Shown piece by piece: positions 7,808 to 16,300 of a stretch of 23,228 nt of DNA. A program made the position numbers and the translations under genes. This DNA comes from JAKQIM01 sp964633225 (GTDB lineage: Bacteria > Chloroflexota > Anaerolineae > Anaerolineales > UBA4823), in the NCBI GenBank assembly GCA_964633225.1, contig CAZWFQ010000056.1, forward strand, positions 1 to 23,228, written 5' to 3'. How positions within the stretch are numbered: position 1 is the first letter of the stretch; each line of letters begins with the position of its first letter. The notes below the pieces were generated by a model. It did not search any database. It was given only the letters and a program-made list of their open reading frames with translations, and was not told the origin of the DNA.

Positions 7808-8800
7808 ATGCCTTACGATGCTCGACCCAACCGTTACGATAGCATGCCTTACCGGCGCACCGGGCGCAGCGGCCTGCTGCTGCCGGCCCTTTCGCTGGGG
7901 ATGTGGTACAACTTCGGCGGCCTTGATTCCTTTGAGAATGCCCGCAGGATGACCCGCTATGCCTTCGATCACGGCATTACCCACTTTGATTTGGCCAACA
8001 ACTACGGTCCTCCGCCTGGCTCGGCGGAGGAGAACTTTGGCAAACTGCTTAAGCAAGATTTTGCCCCCTACCGCGATGAATTGATCATCTCATCCAAGGC
8101 CGGTTGGGATATGTGGCCCGGCCCCTACGGCAACCTGGGCTCGCGCAAATACCTCGTCGCCAGCCTGGATCAATCCCTCAAGCGCATGGGGCTGGAGTAT
8201 GTCGATATCTTTTACCATCACCGCCCCGACCCCGATACCCCCCTGGAAGAGTCGATGGGTGCATTGGACGCCATCGTGCGCCAGGGCAAGGCGCTTTACG
8301 TGGGCATCTCCTCCTACTCGGCCGAAGAGACCCGCCGCGCCGCCCAGATGCTGCGCGGCATGGGTACCCCCTGCCTCATCCACCAGCCGGTCTACAATAT
8401 GTTCAACCGCTGGATCGAACACGGCCTGACCGAGGTCTTGCAAGAAGAGGGTATGGGCTGCATCGTTTTCTCGCCCCTGGCCCAGGGCCAGCTCACCGAC
8501 CGCTATCTCAAGGGCATCCCGGCGGGGGCGCGTGCCACCAAAACCGAGCGCGTCTGGCTGACCCCAGTGGACGTAGAGCAAAACCTGCCCAAGGTGCGCA
8601 AGCTGAACGAGATCGCCCAGCAACGCGGCCAGGCCCTGGCGCAGATGGCCATTGCCTGGGTGCTGCGCCTGCCCCAGGTGACCTCGGCCCTCATCGGCGC
8701 CTCCAGCGTAGAGCAGCTCAAGACCAACCTGGCGGCCCTTGAGCGCCTGGACTTCAGCGCTGAGGAGCTGCACGCCATCGAACAGGCGTTGAAGAGTTGA
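7808..8800 (+). CDS. aldo/keto reductase, YghZ/Gpr-like
   Basis: A 330-residue NADPH-type oxidoreductase with the TIM-barrel aldo/keto reductase fold. It closely resembles the YghZ/MgrA group (L-glyceraldehyde-3-phosphate reductase, also active on methylglyoxal). The catalytic tetrad is visible: D61 and Y66 in FDLANNYG, K97 in ISSKAGWDMW, and His in FYHHRPDPDTPLEE (137/138). The cofactor-binding end shows QVTSALIGASSVEQLKTNL. AGGAG lies six bases before ATG 7808. The DUF1801 gene follows after five bases, so the two are probably co-transcribed. The neighbouring divergent MerR regulator suggests control by a toxic small molecule, but this is inference. The physiological substrate is not decided by sequence. 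Confidence 0.92.
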   Translation: MPYDARPNRYDSMPYRRTGRSGLLLPALSLGMWYNFGGLDSFENARRMTRYAFDHGITHFDLANNYGPPPGSAEENFGKLLKQDFAPYRDELIISSKAGWDMWPGPYGNLGSRKYLVASLDQSLKRMGLEYVDIFYHHRPDPDTPLEESMGALDAIVRQGKALYVGISSYSAEETRRAAQMLRGMGTPCLIHQPVYNMFNRWIEHGLTEVLQEEGMGCIVFSPLAQGQLTDRYLKGIPAGARATKTERVWLTPVDVEQNLPKVRKLNEIAQQRGQALAQMAIAWVLRLPQVTSALIGASSVEQLKTNLAALERLDFSAEELHAIEQALKS

Positions 8801-8805
8801 TGTAA

Positions 8806-9204
8806 ATGAATTTAGATTCCGGTGGTTTTCGCTCGATCGACGCGTATATTGCATCTTTCCCGGAAGATGTGCAGGAAATCCTGCAAGAACTGCGCGCCGT
8901 GATCAAGGCCTCTGCGCCTGGTGCAGAAGAAAGGATCAGTTACCAGATGCCGACCTTTGTGCTGCAGGGTAACCTGGTTCATTTTGCGGCCTACAAGAAG
9001 CATATTGGGTTTTATCCCACGCCAAGCGGGATCGAGGCCTTCAAACAAGAATTGGCTGGTTATAAGGGTGCCAAAGGATCGGTGCAATTTCCGATTGACA
9101 AGCCCTTGCCACTGGAACTGGTGCGCAAAATTGTCCAGTATCGGGTGGCAGAAAACTTGAACCATGCTGAACAAAAAAGTGTTCGATCGGAAAAGGGCTG
9201 TTAA
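8806..9204 (+). CDS. DUF1801 / YdhG-like protein
   Basis: A 132-residue cytosolic protein of the DUF1801 family, which includes B. subtilis YdhG/Fra, a frataxin-fold iron chaperone. Family marks are IDAYIASFPEDVQEILQELR near the start, EERISYQMPTF (about 41-51), HFAAYKKHIGFYP (about 59-71) and GSVQFPIDKPLPLELVRKIV towards the end. It begins five bases after the aldo/keto reductase stop. Its 3' end overlaps the start of the next gene by 41 bases in another frame. Whether this member binds iron is unknown: DUF1801 is a broad family and only some members have been studied. Confidence 0.88.
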   Translation: MNLDSGGFRSIDAYIASFPEDVQEILQELRAVIKASAPGAEERISYQMPTFVLQGNLVHFAAYKKHIGFYPTPSGIEAFKQELAGYKGAKGSVQFPIDKPLPLELVRKIVQYRVAENLNHAEQKSVRSEKGC

Positions 9205-10255
9205 AACAAGCCTGCCAGTCAAAGGGCTGTTATGCTTCCTGGCATTGATCGCCGCCTGGTTCTTTTTGCCCTTGCCCGGACTGGCATTAAGCGAGACGCC
9301 TTACGACCTGGTCGATACGGTCAATGCGCTTAGGGCCTCTTACGGCCTGGTGCCGTACCAGATCGATGCAAATCTAATGACCTATGCCCAGGAGCATGCT
9401 GAATACCAGGCTGCCATCCAACACAGTACCCATGAACACGGCGATGGGACGGGGCCATGGGATTATGGTTATGCCGAGAATGTAGCTGGCGGTACGGATG
9501 AGTATGTCACCGTGGCCATTGTGGTGTATGAAATTTGGGCCGATTGGGGGCACAGGCACACGATGATTGGCTATGTCACCGGTGACATCGGTGCGGGCAT
9601 GGCGCTCTCGGCGGATGGCAATGTGTATTACACCATCGATGTTCGACCGGGCGCCCCCGTAGCCACCACCGAGCCGGGTGGTAACCCTACCCCAGGCGTT
9701 GACTCTACACCCGGCCTTGTCTCCACCTCGCCAGGGTATATCCCCACTTTCGTTCCTCTGCTGACCAATACGCCTGATGCCAACAGCGCCATTATCCACG
9801 TGGTGAGTTCGGGGGAGACGTTGTGGAGCATCGCTGTATCCTACGGCGTGAAGATCGATGCCATCCGCCTCCTGAACGGTATTCCTGAGGGCGATACATT
9901 TCTTTACGTGGGCCAGCGCTTGCTTATCCGGCCGGCCGGTACGCCGGGGCCTGTTTCTTCAGAAGGCACCCCCACTGTGCAGGCAACGGGCCTGGAACCA
10001 CCGGCTGGCCTCAGCACCTCTACGCCAACCCCTGTGCCCTCCCAACCCGCCGCCCCTCATCTAACAGCATCTCCTCTTTCACCTTCGGCCACGTTGATCT
10101 CTCCCCCCGTGCTTACTGCCGATGCCCCTGTTGAGGGCTGGGATGCTGCCCAGAAGAATGCCAGCATGGTGGTGTTGGCCGTGTTGATATTGGCCATCCT
10201 TGGTGTATTGGGCGGCATCTTATTCGGCTTTGGAAAATCGCAGCCCCCTCGTTGA
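9164..10255 (+). CDS. secreted/anchored CAP-domain protein with LysM
   Basis: A 363-residue surface protein. The N-terminus has a signal/anchor helix (about 20-42). A CAP (SCP/PR1-like) domain spans about 47-161: VNALRASYGLVPYQID, YAQEHAEYQAA, the GYAENVAGG turn and the final VYYTIDVRPG. A Pro/Thr/Gly-rich linker (165-208) leads to a LysM domain (about 210-256: HVVSSGETLWSIAVSYGVKI ... YVGQRLLI), which binds peptidoglycan in other proteins. A second Pro/Ser/Thr stretch precedes a C-terminal membrane helix (about 333-354) and a short basic tail. This suggests attachment to the membrane at one or both ends with the LysM held against the wall. No good ribosome site precedes ATG 9164, and the start overlaps the DUF1801 gene by 41 bases; a GTG or later start is possible. 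Confidence 0.88.
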   Translation: MLNKKVFDRKRAVKTSLPVKGLLCFLALIAAWFFLPLPGLALSETPYDLVDTVNALRASYGLVPYQIDANLMTYAQEHAEYQAAIQHSTHEHGDGTGPWDYGYAENVAGGTDEYVTVAIVVYEIWADWGHRHTMIGYVTGDIGAGMALSADGNVYYTIDVRPGAPVATTEPGGNPTPGVDSTPGLVSTSPGYIPTFVPLLTNTPDANSAIIHVVSSGETLWSIAVSYGVKIDAIRLLNGIPEGDTFLYVGQRLLIRPAGTPGPVSSEGTPTVQATGLEPPAGLSTSTPTPVPSQPAAPHLTASPLSPSATLISPPVLTADAPVEGWDAAQKNASMVVLAVLILAILGVLGGILFGFGKSQPPR

Positions 10256-10287
10256 GTGTTTGAAAAGGATAAGCAGGGAAAAACATC

Positions 10288-11160
10288 ATGGAACTTGAGT
10301 TGATTGCCGACTATGAATGCGATACGGGTGAAAACCCCCTCTGGCACCCTCTGGAGCGCTGTCTTTACTGGGTGGATATCCCGCGCGGGCGGCTTTTTCG
10401 TTACGACCCCGCCAGCGGGCAGCACGAACAGTGCTTCCAAAGCGCCATGCCTATCGGCGGTTTCACCATCCAGGCCGATGGGGCCCTGCTCTTGTTCATG
10501 GCAGGCGGGGCTGTTGCCCGGTGGGCGGCTGGGCGGCTGGATGTTCTCATTCAAGAGCTGCCTGAGGAACGCGGCTACCGTTTCAATGATGTGATTGCCG
10601 ACCGGCGCGGGCGTGTTTTTTGCGGCAGTGTCTGGCTGAACCCGGGGGAGCGCCCTGGGGGCCTCTACCGCCTGGATACAGATGGCACACTGCAGCGCGT
10701 CTTGGATGGGGTCAGTATTTCTAATGGTATGGCCTTTGCCCCCGGTGGCCAACACCTGTATTACACCGATTCAACCCCCCGCCATATCTATCAATTTGAT
10801 TACTGTGAAGAGACCGGTGCCCTGGCCAGCCAGCACCTCTGGCTGTGCACCCCGCCTGGCGCCGGTGTTCCAGACGGCATGACGGTGGACGCAGAGGGGT
10901 TCATTTGGTCAGCCCGTTGGGATGGCTCAGCTCTGTACCGCTACACGCCCGAAGGTGTTGTGGAGCGGCGCATTGAACTGCCTGCCCGCAAAGTTTCTAG
11001 CCTTACTTTTGGTGGCGATGACCTGGGTGATCTGTACGTTACCACCGCCCTGGCCGGTGGTGATAAGGCCCAAGAAGGTCAGGGTGCCGGGGCCCTCTTC
11101 CGTTTGCGGCTGGGGATACACGGCCGCCCGGAACACTTCTCGCGCATATTGCTTACGTGA
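10288..11160 (+). CDS. SMP-30/gluconolactonase/LRE-family hydrolase
   Basis: A 290-residue six-bladed beta-propeller enzyme that, by family, hydrolyses sugar lactones (gluconolactonase, xylonolactonase) or related esters using one divalent metal. The expected metal ligands are present: E15 (TGENPLWH), N146 (SISNGMAF) and D196 (VPDGMTVD); N100 (YRFNDVIAD) corresponds to a substrate-pocket residue. The repeated GRLFRYDP, GLYRLDTDG and FIWSARWDGSALYRYTPEG blocks mark the blades. There is no signal peptide, so it is cytosolic. AGGG lies 11-14 bases before ATG 10288. It stands 32 bases after the CAP-LysM gene and ends 4 bases from the convergent 67-aa gene. No sugar-pathway genes flank it, so the actual lactone is unknown. 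Confidence 0.9.
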   Translation: MELELIADYECDTGENPLWHPLERCLYWVDIPRGRLFRYDPASGQHEQCFQSAMPIGGFTIQADGALLLFMAGGAVARWAAGRLDVLIQELPEERGYRFNDVIADRRGRVFCGSVWLNPGERPGGLYRLDTDGTLQRVLDGVSISNGMAFAPGGQHLYYTDSTPRHIYQFDYCEETGALASQHLWLCTPPGAGVPDGMTVDAEGFIWSARWDGSALYRYTPEGVVERRIELPARKVSSLTFGGDDLGDLYVTTALAGGDKAQEGQGAGALFRLRLGIHGRPEHFSRILLT

Positions 11161-11164
11161 GCGA

Positions 11165-11368
11165 TTAATCGCTTGCGCGGTTGACCTGTGAAGCCCCCAC
11201 CACCCGGCGTTTGCCGCCTTCGGTCTCCACGGTGTAAGACAGCTTTCCAAGAACCAAGCGCACCTCTACGATCTTGGCCGTAGTTTTGCGACCTTCGCTT
11301 GAAAAGCCTCTTTCCACAAGGACGATCTCATCCCCGATGGCAAATTCACTGTTGGTCTGTTGTTCCAT
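11165..11368 (-). CDS. small conserved-looking protein, function unknown
   Basis: A 67-residue protein that I do not recognise. It looks like a compact all-beta, SH3/KOW-like unit: FAIGDEIVLVERG, then AKIVEVRLVLGKLSYTVETEGGKRRVV with alternating hydrophobic residues, and it is rich in Lys, Arg, Glu and Val. It has no signal peptide or membrane helix. AGGAGAG about 8 bases before the ATG supports it as a real gene. It diverges from the rnk-like gene across a 136-bp region with the TetR-style palindrome, and may share its regulation. Nucleic-acid binding is plausible for such a fold but not shown. Confidence 0.65.
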   Translation of the reverse strand: MEQQTNSEFAIGDEIVLVERGFSSEGRKTTAKIVEVRLVLGKLSYTVETEGGKRRVVGASQVNRASD

Positions 11369-11411
11369 TTCTCTCTCCTATAGCATTTTATCGTCGCGAC
11401 CAGCGCGCAAT

Positions 11412-11420
11412 GTCTGGACG
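11412..11420. promoter_or_regulatory. inverted half-copy of the TetR-style operator
   Basis: GTCTGGACG is the exact reverse complement of CGTCCAGAC, the central nine bases (11449-11457) of the palindrome at 11444-11463. It lies 37 bp away, on the side facing the 67-aa gene. It could be a weaker second binding site for the same regulator, or one side of a loop. Confidence 0.4.
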
Positions 11421-11436
11421 AGGGATAAATACACCA

Positions 11437-11465
11437 TTGTATATATACCGTCCAGACGGTATAAT
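11437..11465 (+). promoter_or_regulatory. promoter of the rnk-like gene
   Basis: TTGTAT (11437-11442) and a perfect TATAAT (11460-11465) are separated by 17 bases. The TSS would lie near 11472, leaving a leader of about 30 bases with AAGGAG before ATG 11505. The palindrome at 11444-11463 fills the spacer and overlaps the -10 box. Confidence 0.65.
11444..11463. promoter_or_regulatory. perfect 20-bp palindromic operator, TetR type
   Basis: TATACCGTCCAGACGGTATA has 9-bp arms (TATACCGTC / GACGGTATA) around two bases. Length, AT-rich ends and CCGTC/GACGG halves are typical of TetR-family operators. It covers the spacer and -10 box of the promoter, so bound protein would block it. The TetR-family gene at 11954 is the obvious candidate regulator, but this is inference. 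Confidence 0.65.
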
Positions 11466-11504
11466 TATAGCATAAGTCCGATTATTGGCAAGGAGAAAAA
11501 TTAA

Positions 11505-11900
11505 ATGGTTCACGCCCCAATTTATGTTACCCAGGCTGACATGCAGCTCATCCGTGACCGGCTGCGCGAGGCCGAGAATTCTGGCTACCGCGGCAGCCCA
11601 TACATTCAAAAGCTCAAGGCCGAGCTGGAGCGGGCCGAAGTGTTGGCCCTCGATGCTGCTCTGCAAGATATCATCACCCTCGATACCACGGCCCTGCTCA
11701 TCGATACCGATACCCAAGAAACCATGCAGTTGACCCTGGTTTTGCCCGAACATGCTGACTTGAGCCAGGGCAAGATTTCGGTCCTGGCGCCCATCGGCGC
11801 AGCCATGCTCGGTTACCGGGTTGGCAGCACCTTTGAATGGGAGACGCCAGACGGCATCCGCAGCCTGCGAGTTGAGAAGCTCATTTCCAGGGATTGTTAA
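11505..11900 (+). CDS. rnk: Rnk-like GreA/GreB-family RNA polymerase-binding protein
   Basis: A 131-residue protein of the Rnk (regulator of nucleoside diphosphate kinase) type. The N-terminal part (1-50) forms a short helical hairpin (DMQLIRDRLREAENSG ... YIQKLKAELERAEVL), shorter than the long coiled coil of GreA, and lacks its acidic tip. The C-terminal FKBP-like GreA/GreB domain is clear: TMQLTLVLPEHADLSQGKIS then VLAPIGAAMLGYRVGSTFEW. Such proteins bind the secondary channel of RNA polymerase. AAGGAG sits 10 bases before ATG 11505. The upstream promoter overlaps a TetR-style operator. The TetR gene follows after 53 bases, so regulator and target may form an autoregulated unit. The symbol is by family resemblance only. 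Confidence 0.85.
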   Translation: MVHAPIYVTQADMQLIRDRLREAENSGYRGSPYIQKLKAELERAEVLALDAALQDIITLDTTALLIDTDTQETMQLTLVLPEHADLSQGKISVLAPIGAAMLGYRVGSTFEWETPDGIRSLRVEKLISRDC

Positions 11901-11922
11901 GTTTGGCGATTTGTGTGATAAT
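11894..11922 (+). promoter_or_regulatory. promoter of the tetR-hydrolase pair
   Basis: TTGTTA (11894-11899), overlapping the end of the rnk-like gene, and GATAAT (11917-11922) are 17 bases apart. TGT directly precedes the -10, making it an extended element. AGGGAG follows at 11940-11945, ahead of ATG 11954. Confidence 0.5.
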
Positions 11923-11953
11923 GTTTGCTAACTTTGCAGTAGGGAGATTGTAG

Positions 11954-12511
11954 ATGCCGAAATCTGGAGACCTCACGCGTCAATCTTTGCTGGACGCCGC
12001 CAATCGGATTGTCCAAGAGCGTGGGGTAGAGCATTTGACCCTTGAATTAACTGCCCAAGAAGCCGGTGTCAGCAAAGGTGGCTTGTTATATCATTTCCCC
12101 AATAAAGAGGCCCTCATCAAGGGGATGATCCAATATTACCTGGATCGCTTTACGGCTGATTTTAACGCTGCTGCCCAACACCCCCACGAAGAAGCTGCTG
12201 GGCGCTGGACGCGCGCCTACCTGACGACTACCTATGAAGATCATGAACGCAACCCGCGCATGAGCTCAGGCCTGCTGGCGGCTGTGGCCACCAACCCGGC
12301 CCTGCTCGCGCCGATGCAAGAGACCTTTGGCAAATGGGTACAGCTCCTTGAAGAAGATGGGATTGACCCAACCACAGCCACGATCGTGCGCCTGGCGGTA
12401 GATGGCCTGTGGATGGTTGAACTGTTCGGGCTTGCCCCGCCCGCACCTGAGATGCGCGAGAAGGTGTTGCGCGCCCTTGAGGCGTTGAGCGTACCCCAGG
12501 TGGAGCAGTAA
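11954..12511 (+). CDS. TetR/AcrR-family transcriptional regulator
   Basis: A 185-residue repressor-type protein. Residues about 6-52 form the TetR DNA-binding domain: RQSLLDAANRIVQERGVEHL, then the helix-turn-helix LTAQEAGVSKGGLLYHFPNK. The rest is a helical ligand/dimer domain, ending GLWMVELFGLAPPAPEMREKVLRALEAL, a form seen in TetR proteins with a short C-terminal domain. AGGGAG precedes the ATG and a plausible own promoter lies at 11894-11922. The alpha/beta hydrolase gene follows after 12 bases and is likely co-transcribed. The nearest clear TetR-style operator is at 11444-11463, in front of the rnk-like gene; none is evident directly before this gene. The ligand is unknown, perhaps related to the hydrolase substrate. 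Confidence 0.92.
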   Translation: MPKSGDLTRQSLLDAANRIVQERGVEHLTLELTAQEAGVSKGGLLYHFPNKEALIKGMIQYYLDRFTADFNAAAQHPHEEAAGRWTRAYLTTTYEDHERNPRMSSGLLAAVATNPALLAPMQETFGKWVQLLEEDGIDPTTATIVRLAVDGLWMVELFGLAPPAPEMREKVLRALEALSVPQVEQ

Positions 12512-12523
12512 AAGGAAGGTTCT

Positions 12524-13315
12524 ATGGAACTAACTGAGCACACATTGGAACGCGCCGGCTGCCGTATCCATTATTGGACCGGCGGCAACCAGGCCGGGCC
12601 GCTGGTAGTCTTCACCCACGGCGCTACAATTGATCACCATGAATGGGATGCCACCCTGCCCCTGGTGGGGGAAAAGTTCCGTATTCTCACCTGGGATGTG
12701 CGCGGGCATGGACTTTCTCGTCCGGGGCTTTTCTCCTTAAAAGAGGCCCAGGCCGACCTGTGCGCCATTCTAGACCATCTGCAGGTACCCCAGGCCATTT
12801 TCCTTGGCCACTCAATGGGTGGCAACCTGCACCAAGAGCTGGTCTTCCATCACCCTGAGCGCGTGCGGGCTATGGCTTTCTTGGACTGTACCTGGAATTT
12901 TCAGCAGCTCACCGCGCTGGAAAAGTTCGGCCTGAGCATGGCAGGTCCGATCTTTAAGGTTTACCCCTACAAGCTGTTGGTAGATCAATCCCTGGCTGCT
13001 ACTGCAATCTCAAAAGAATCTCAGGACCTGCTGCGCAAATCCATGGGCAGCCTGAGCAAAGACGAATTCATCCAGATCATGCTGGCCACTTCAAGCTGCC
13101 TGCATTACGAGCCCGGCTACCAGATCAACAAGCCGCTCCTGCTCATGGTCGGCGATCAAGATGCCACTGGCAATATCCGCAAAGTCATGCCCATTTGGGC
13201 CAGGCACGAGCCGGACTGCTGCCTGGAGATCATCCCGAACGCCCGGCATGCCCCTAACCTGGATAATCCCGAACACTTTCACCGCCTGTTGTTGGAATTC
13301 CTGACCGCTTTTTGA
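12524..13315 (+). CDS. alpha/beta-fold hydrolase
   Basis: A 263-residue cytosolic hydrolase. The oxyanion-hole region is VVFTHGATIDHHEW (about 28-41), followed by DVRGHGLSRPG. The nucleophile elbow GHSMGG gives Ser97; the acid is probably D213 (GDQDATG) and the base H242 (NARHAPN). This is the general esterase/lipase/epoxide-hydrolase-like group, and the substrate cannot be assigned. AAGGAAGG precedes ATG 12524, and the TetR gene ends 12 bases upstream, which suggests that its substrate or product is the TetR ligand. The last 62 bases overlap, on the opposite strand, the end of the Gly-rich surface-protein gene. Confidence 0.92.
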   Translation: MELTEHTLERAGCRIHYWTGGNQAGPLVVFTHGATIDHHEWDATLPLVGEKFRILTWDVRGHGLSRPGLFSLKEAQADLCAILDHLQVPQAIFLGHSMGGNLHQELVFHHPERVRAMAFLDCTWNFQQLTALEKFGLSMAGPIFKVYPYKLLVDQSLAATAISKESQDLLRKSMGSLSKDEFIQIMLATSSCLHYEPGYQINKPLLLMVGDQDATGNIRKVMPIWARHEPDCCLEIIPNARHAPNLDNPEHFHRLLLEFLTAF

Positions 13316-16300
13316 CCGGCCGAAGCAATTGCCAGGCCAGCGTGCATGCCCCTGCGTATCCTGTAAGCAGCAGTCCGGTGGTCAGCACCCAGTTCTCAGG
13401 AGGGCTTGAAGCTGCCGACAGGCTCGTAAGCTTTACTGCGGTAGCCTGCGCCCAGCATATCGCGCTGGATGTGGCACCAGTTGACTGGTTTCCCATCTCA
13501 GTGATGCCAACCATGCCAGGTGTTGCACCGTATGCATCTAGCGTGGTTGTGGTGACCCCGTTTGTACCGGCCGCGGCTGTAGCCGAAGCTGGCGTTCCAG
13601 AAGTGTAAATCACCCCGCCGCCTCCGCCTCCGCCTGGCCCGTGCCGCTCGCCTGGGTAAGTTGCACCGGGGGGCTGCGTGATCCAGGCATTGCCGCCATT
13701 GCCGCCGTTGGCTGTGATGGTCAGCCCGTTGATGCCCGCCCCCTGTACGATGGCCAATACACTGCCGCCGGCGCCTCCTCCTCCCGCCCCATCTTGATTC
13801 ACATTCAGCGCTGTAGCCCCATTGGTTGAAAGCGTTCCCGTGCCATTTATGCTGCCGGCGCGCAGGAAAACGATGCCCCCTCCGGCCGCGCCGCTGCTGT
13901 ACAGGCCGCTCGTGCCAGTCGGGGTACCGTTATTGGTGGTACCTGCCCCTCCGCCCCCGCCCATCACCAGGGTAGCATAGCTATGTTGGCTGAAGCTGGC
14001 GCCATTGCGTCCGCCAATTCCATAGGCCGAAGACCAAGAATTTCCCCCCAGGCCGCCTGCGCCTCCGTTGCCGCCTCCGCCCCCTCCTGAGTTCTGATCG
14101 TTGCCTGATGGGTTTCCGTCCGTCCCACCGCCTCCAGCGTTGCCTGGAGCCCCCCGCCCCATGCTCGCACCCGTGGTGCCCAGGGGGTAGCCATCGTAAG
14201 CTGGGTTTGTGTCCAGCAGGGCGCCGTTGAAATACACATAGCGCGGCGTACCGGCAATGCCCTCGCCCTTTGCACTGTTGATATTATTGGTCGACGCGGT
14301 GGCGTAATCGGTATACGTTCCGCTGCCACCACCGTTGTACTGCCGTCCACCGCCGCCACGGAAGCCCGCTCCATCTGCGCTGATGGTGTATCCACCCATA
14401 GTCAACGCCTGGGTCACCTCCAGTGCCACAATGCCTCCCGTGCTGCCGTTCCAGGGCAGGGCAGTCAGGTTGCCGGTCAGGGTCACATTCAAATATGTGG
14501 GCACGCGCACTACCTGGAAGCGCATCTGCCCCTGGTTGATGGTGGCATCTGCATTGTAATAGTTGTTGATTAGCCCGCCGCCCGCCCCAAGTCCGGTGAT
14601 GGCGAGCGTTTCGTCTTCGTAAAAGGATGCACTATTGTCTGCGTACACGTATTCATAAGTTCCTGCGTAGAGATCCGTAGACAAGTACCCACTGCCCATC
14701 TGGCCTGCATCCCCACTGCCGTAGGCAGTATCATTTGTGGCATTAATTTGTGCGCCTTGCATCTGGATGACCAACAACAAGTCACCACCCCGGATGCTGG
14801 CCGCCGCACCACTCCTATTGCCCAGCGAGATGCTGGTCGCACCGGCCGATGCATTGGCGGTGCCGGGCCAATAGCTGTTAATTTGCCCCTTTAGACTTTG
14901 CGAATCCTCTGTGTACAGGTAGCAGTTGCTGGTTGTGCCGCTGCTGCAAGACATGCCAGCGCGAATACCGGGAATGGCATTATAATCGCTTGCTGCAATC
15001 GTTGCGCCGGATGTGCCAGATGTGGCGCCATAGGCACCTGAGTCGGTGAGCCCATTTGCACCTCCTGCGACGCTGAGCGAAATAGCGCCACTGCCGCCGT
15101 AAATGATCACGCCGCCCCCACCGCCCCCGCCAGGACCATAGTCGTCGGCCGTGCTGGTGTCGCCGCCATCGCCACCTTCTGCGGTGATGGTCAGCCCGCT
15201 GAGAGAACTGCCGGTTGCAACAGCCAACACGCTGCCGCCTGCCCCGCCACCCCCACCACCATCCACAGTTGCAACAGGCGCATCAGCCCCGTTGGCTGAA
15301 AGCGTCCCTGTGCCGCTGATGCTGCCGGTACGTAAGAAAATCAGCCCACCGCCCGCTGCGCCGCTGCTGTTTAGATAGTTGGATACGTTGTTGGTCTGCC
15401 CTGCTCCGCCTCCGCCGCCCATCACCAGCCGTGTGGCACTGCGTTGTGCAAACGCGGCGCCGGGGCGGCCGCCTACTGCCAGGTTGTTTAAATAAGAATT
15501 GCCACCCTGGCCTCCGCTGCCGCCGTTGCCTCCACCGCCGCCGCCGGAATTTCTGCTTGCTCTCGATGTACTGCCCGTGTTGCCGCCGCCCCCTGCAGTG
15601 CCAGGCCCGCCGCGCGCAAAACTACCTCCTGGGTAGCCATCGCCCGCTGGGGGGGCTGTATCCACCCGCAGACCGCCAAAATACACATAGCGCGGCGTTC
15701 CTGCAATGCCTTCGCCCTTAGATGCATGGCCGTTCGCTGTGGAATTGGTGCGGTAGTTTTCATATGAACCAGGGGCGGTGCTTTTTTCCACTCCAGCACC
15801 ACCGCGGAAGCCCGCTCCATCTGCGCTGATGGCATACCCGTCCATGCTCAGGGCCTCGGTCACTTCCAGCGCCACAATGCCCCCCGTGCTGCCGTTCCAG
15901 GGCAGGGCAGTCAGGTTGCCGCTTAGGGTCACATTCAGGTATGTGGGCACGCGCACTACCTGGAAGCGCACCTGCCCCTGGCTGGTGGTGGTGGCTGCAT
16001 TGTAATAATTGTTGATCAGCCCGCCACCCGCACCCAGACCGGTGATGGCAAGTGTGCCGCCGACGCTGGAGCCAAGTGCGCTGCTGGCGATCACGTACTC
16101 ATAGTAACCGGCCTGGGTGGATGTATACCCATTGCCATTTGTCCCCCCGCTGCCGTATGCGTTAGTATCGTTGCTGTTGATCACCGCCTGCTGCATCTGA
16201 ATCACCAGCAGCAAGTCGCCGGCTGCGATGTCATTGCCAGCATCGCTGCTGTTGCCGGCTCCCAGGCTCAGGCTGGTCGCTCCAGCTGAGACGTCGCCGG

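Noticed and set aside
7667..8056. Minus-strand open frame across the merR/reductase intergenic region
   Set aside because: It lies mostly antisense to the reductase, covers the MerR promoter and shows no recognisable motif.
13312..16005. Plus-strand and alternate minus-strand frames across the Gly-rich gene
   Set aside because: Long frames arise there because GGN codons leave few stops in other frames. Only the 1072-aa frame has a signal peptide, conserved repeats and an anchor.
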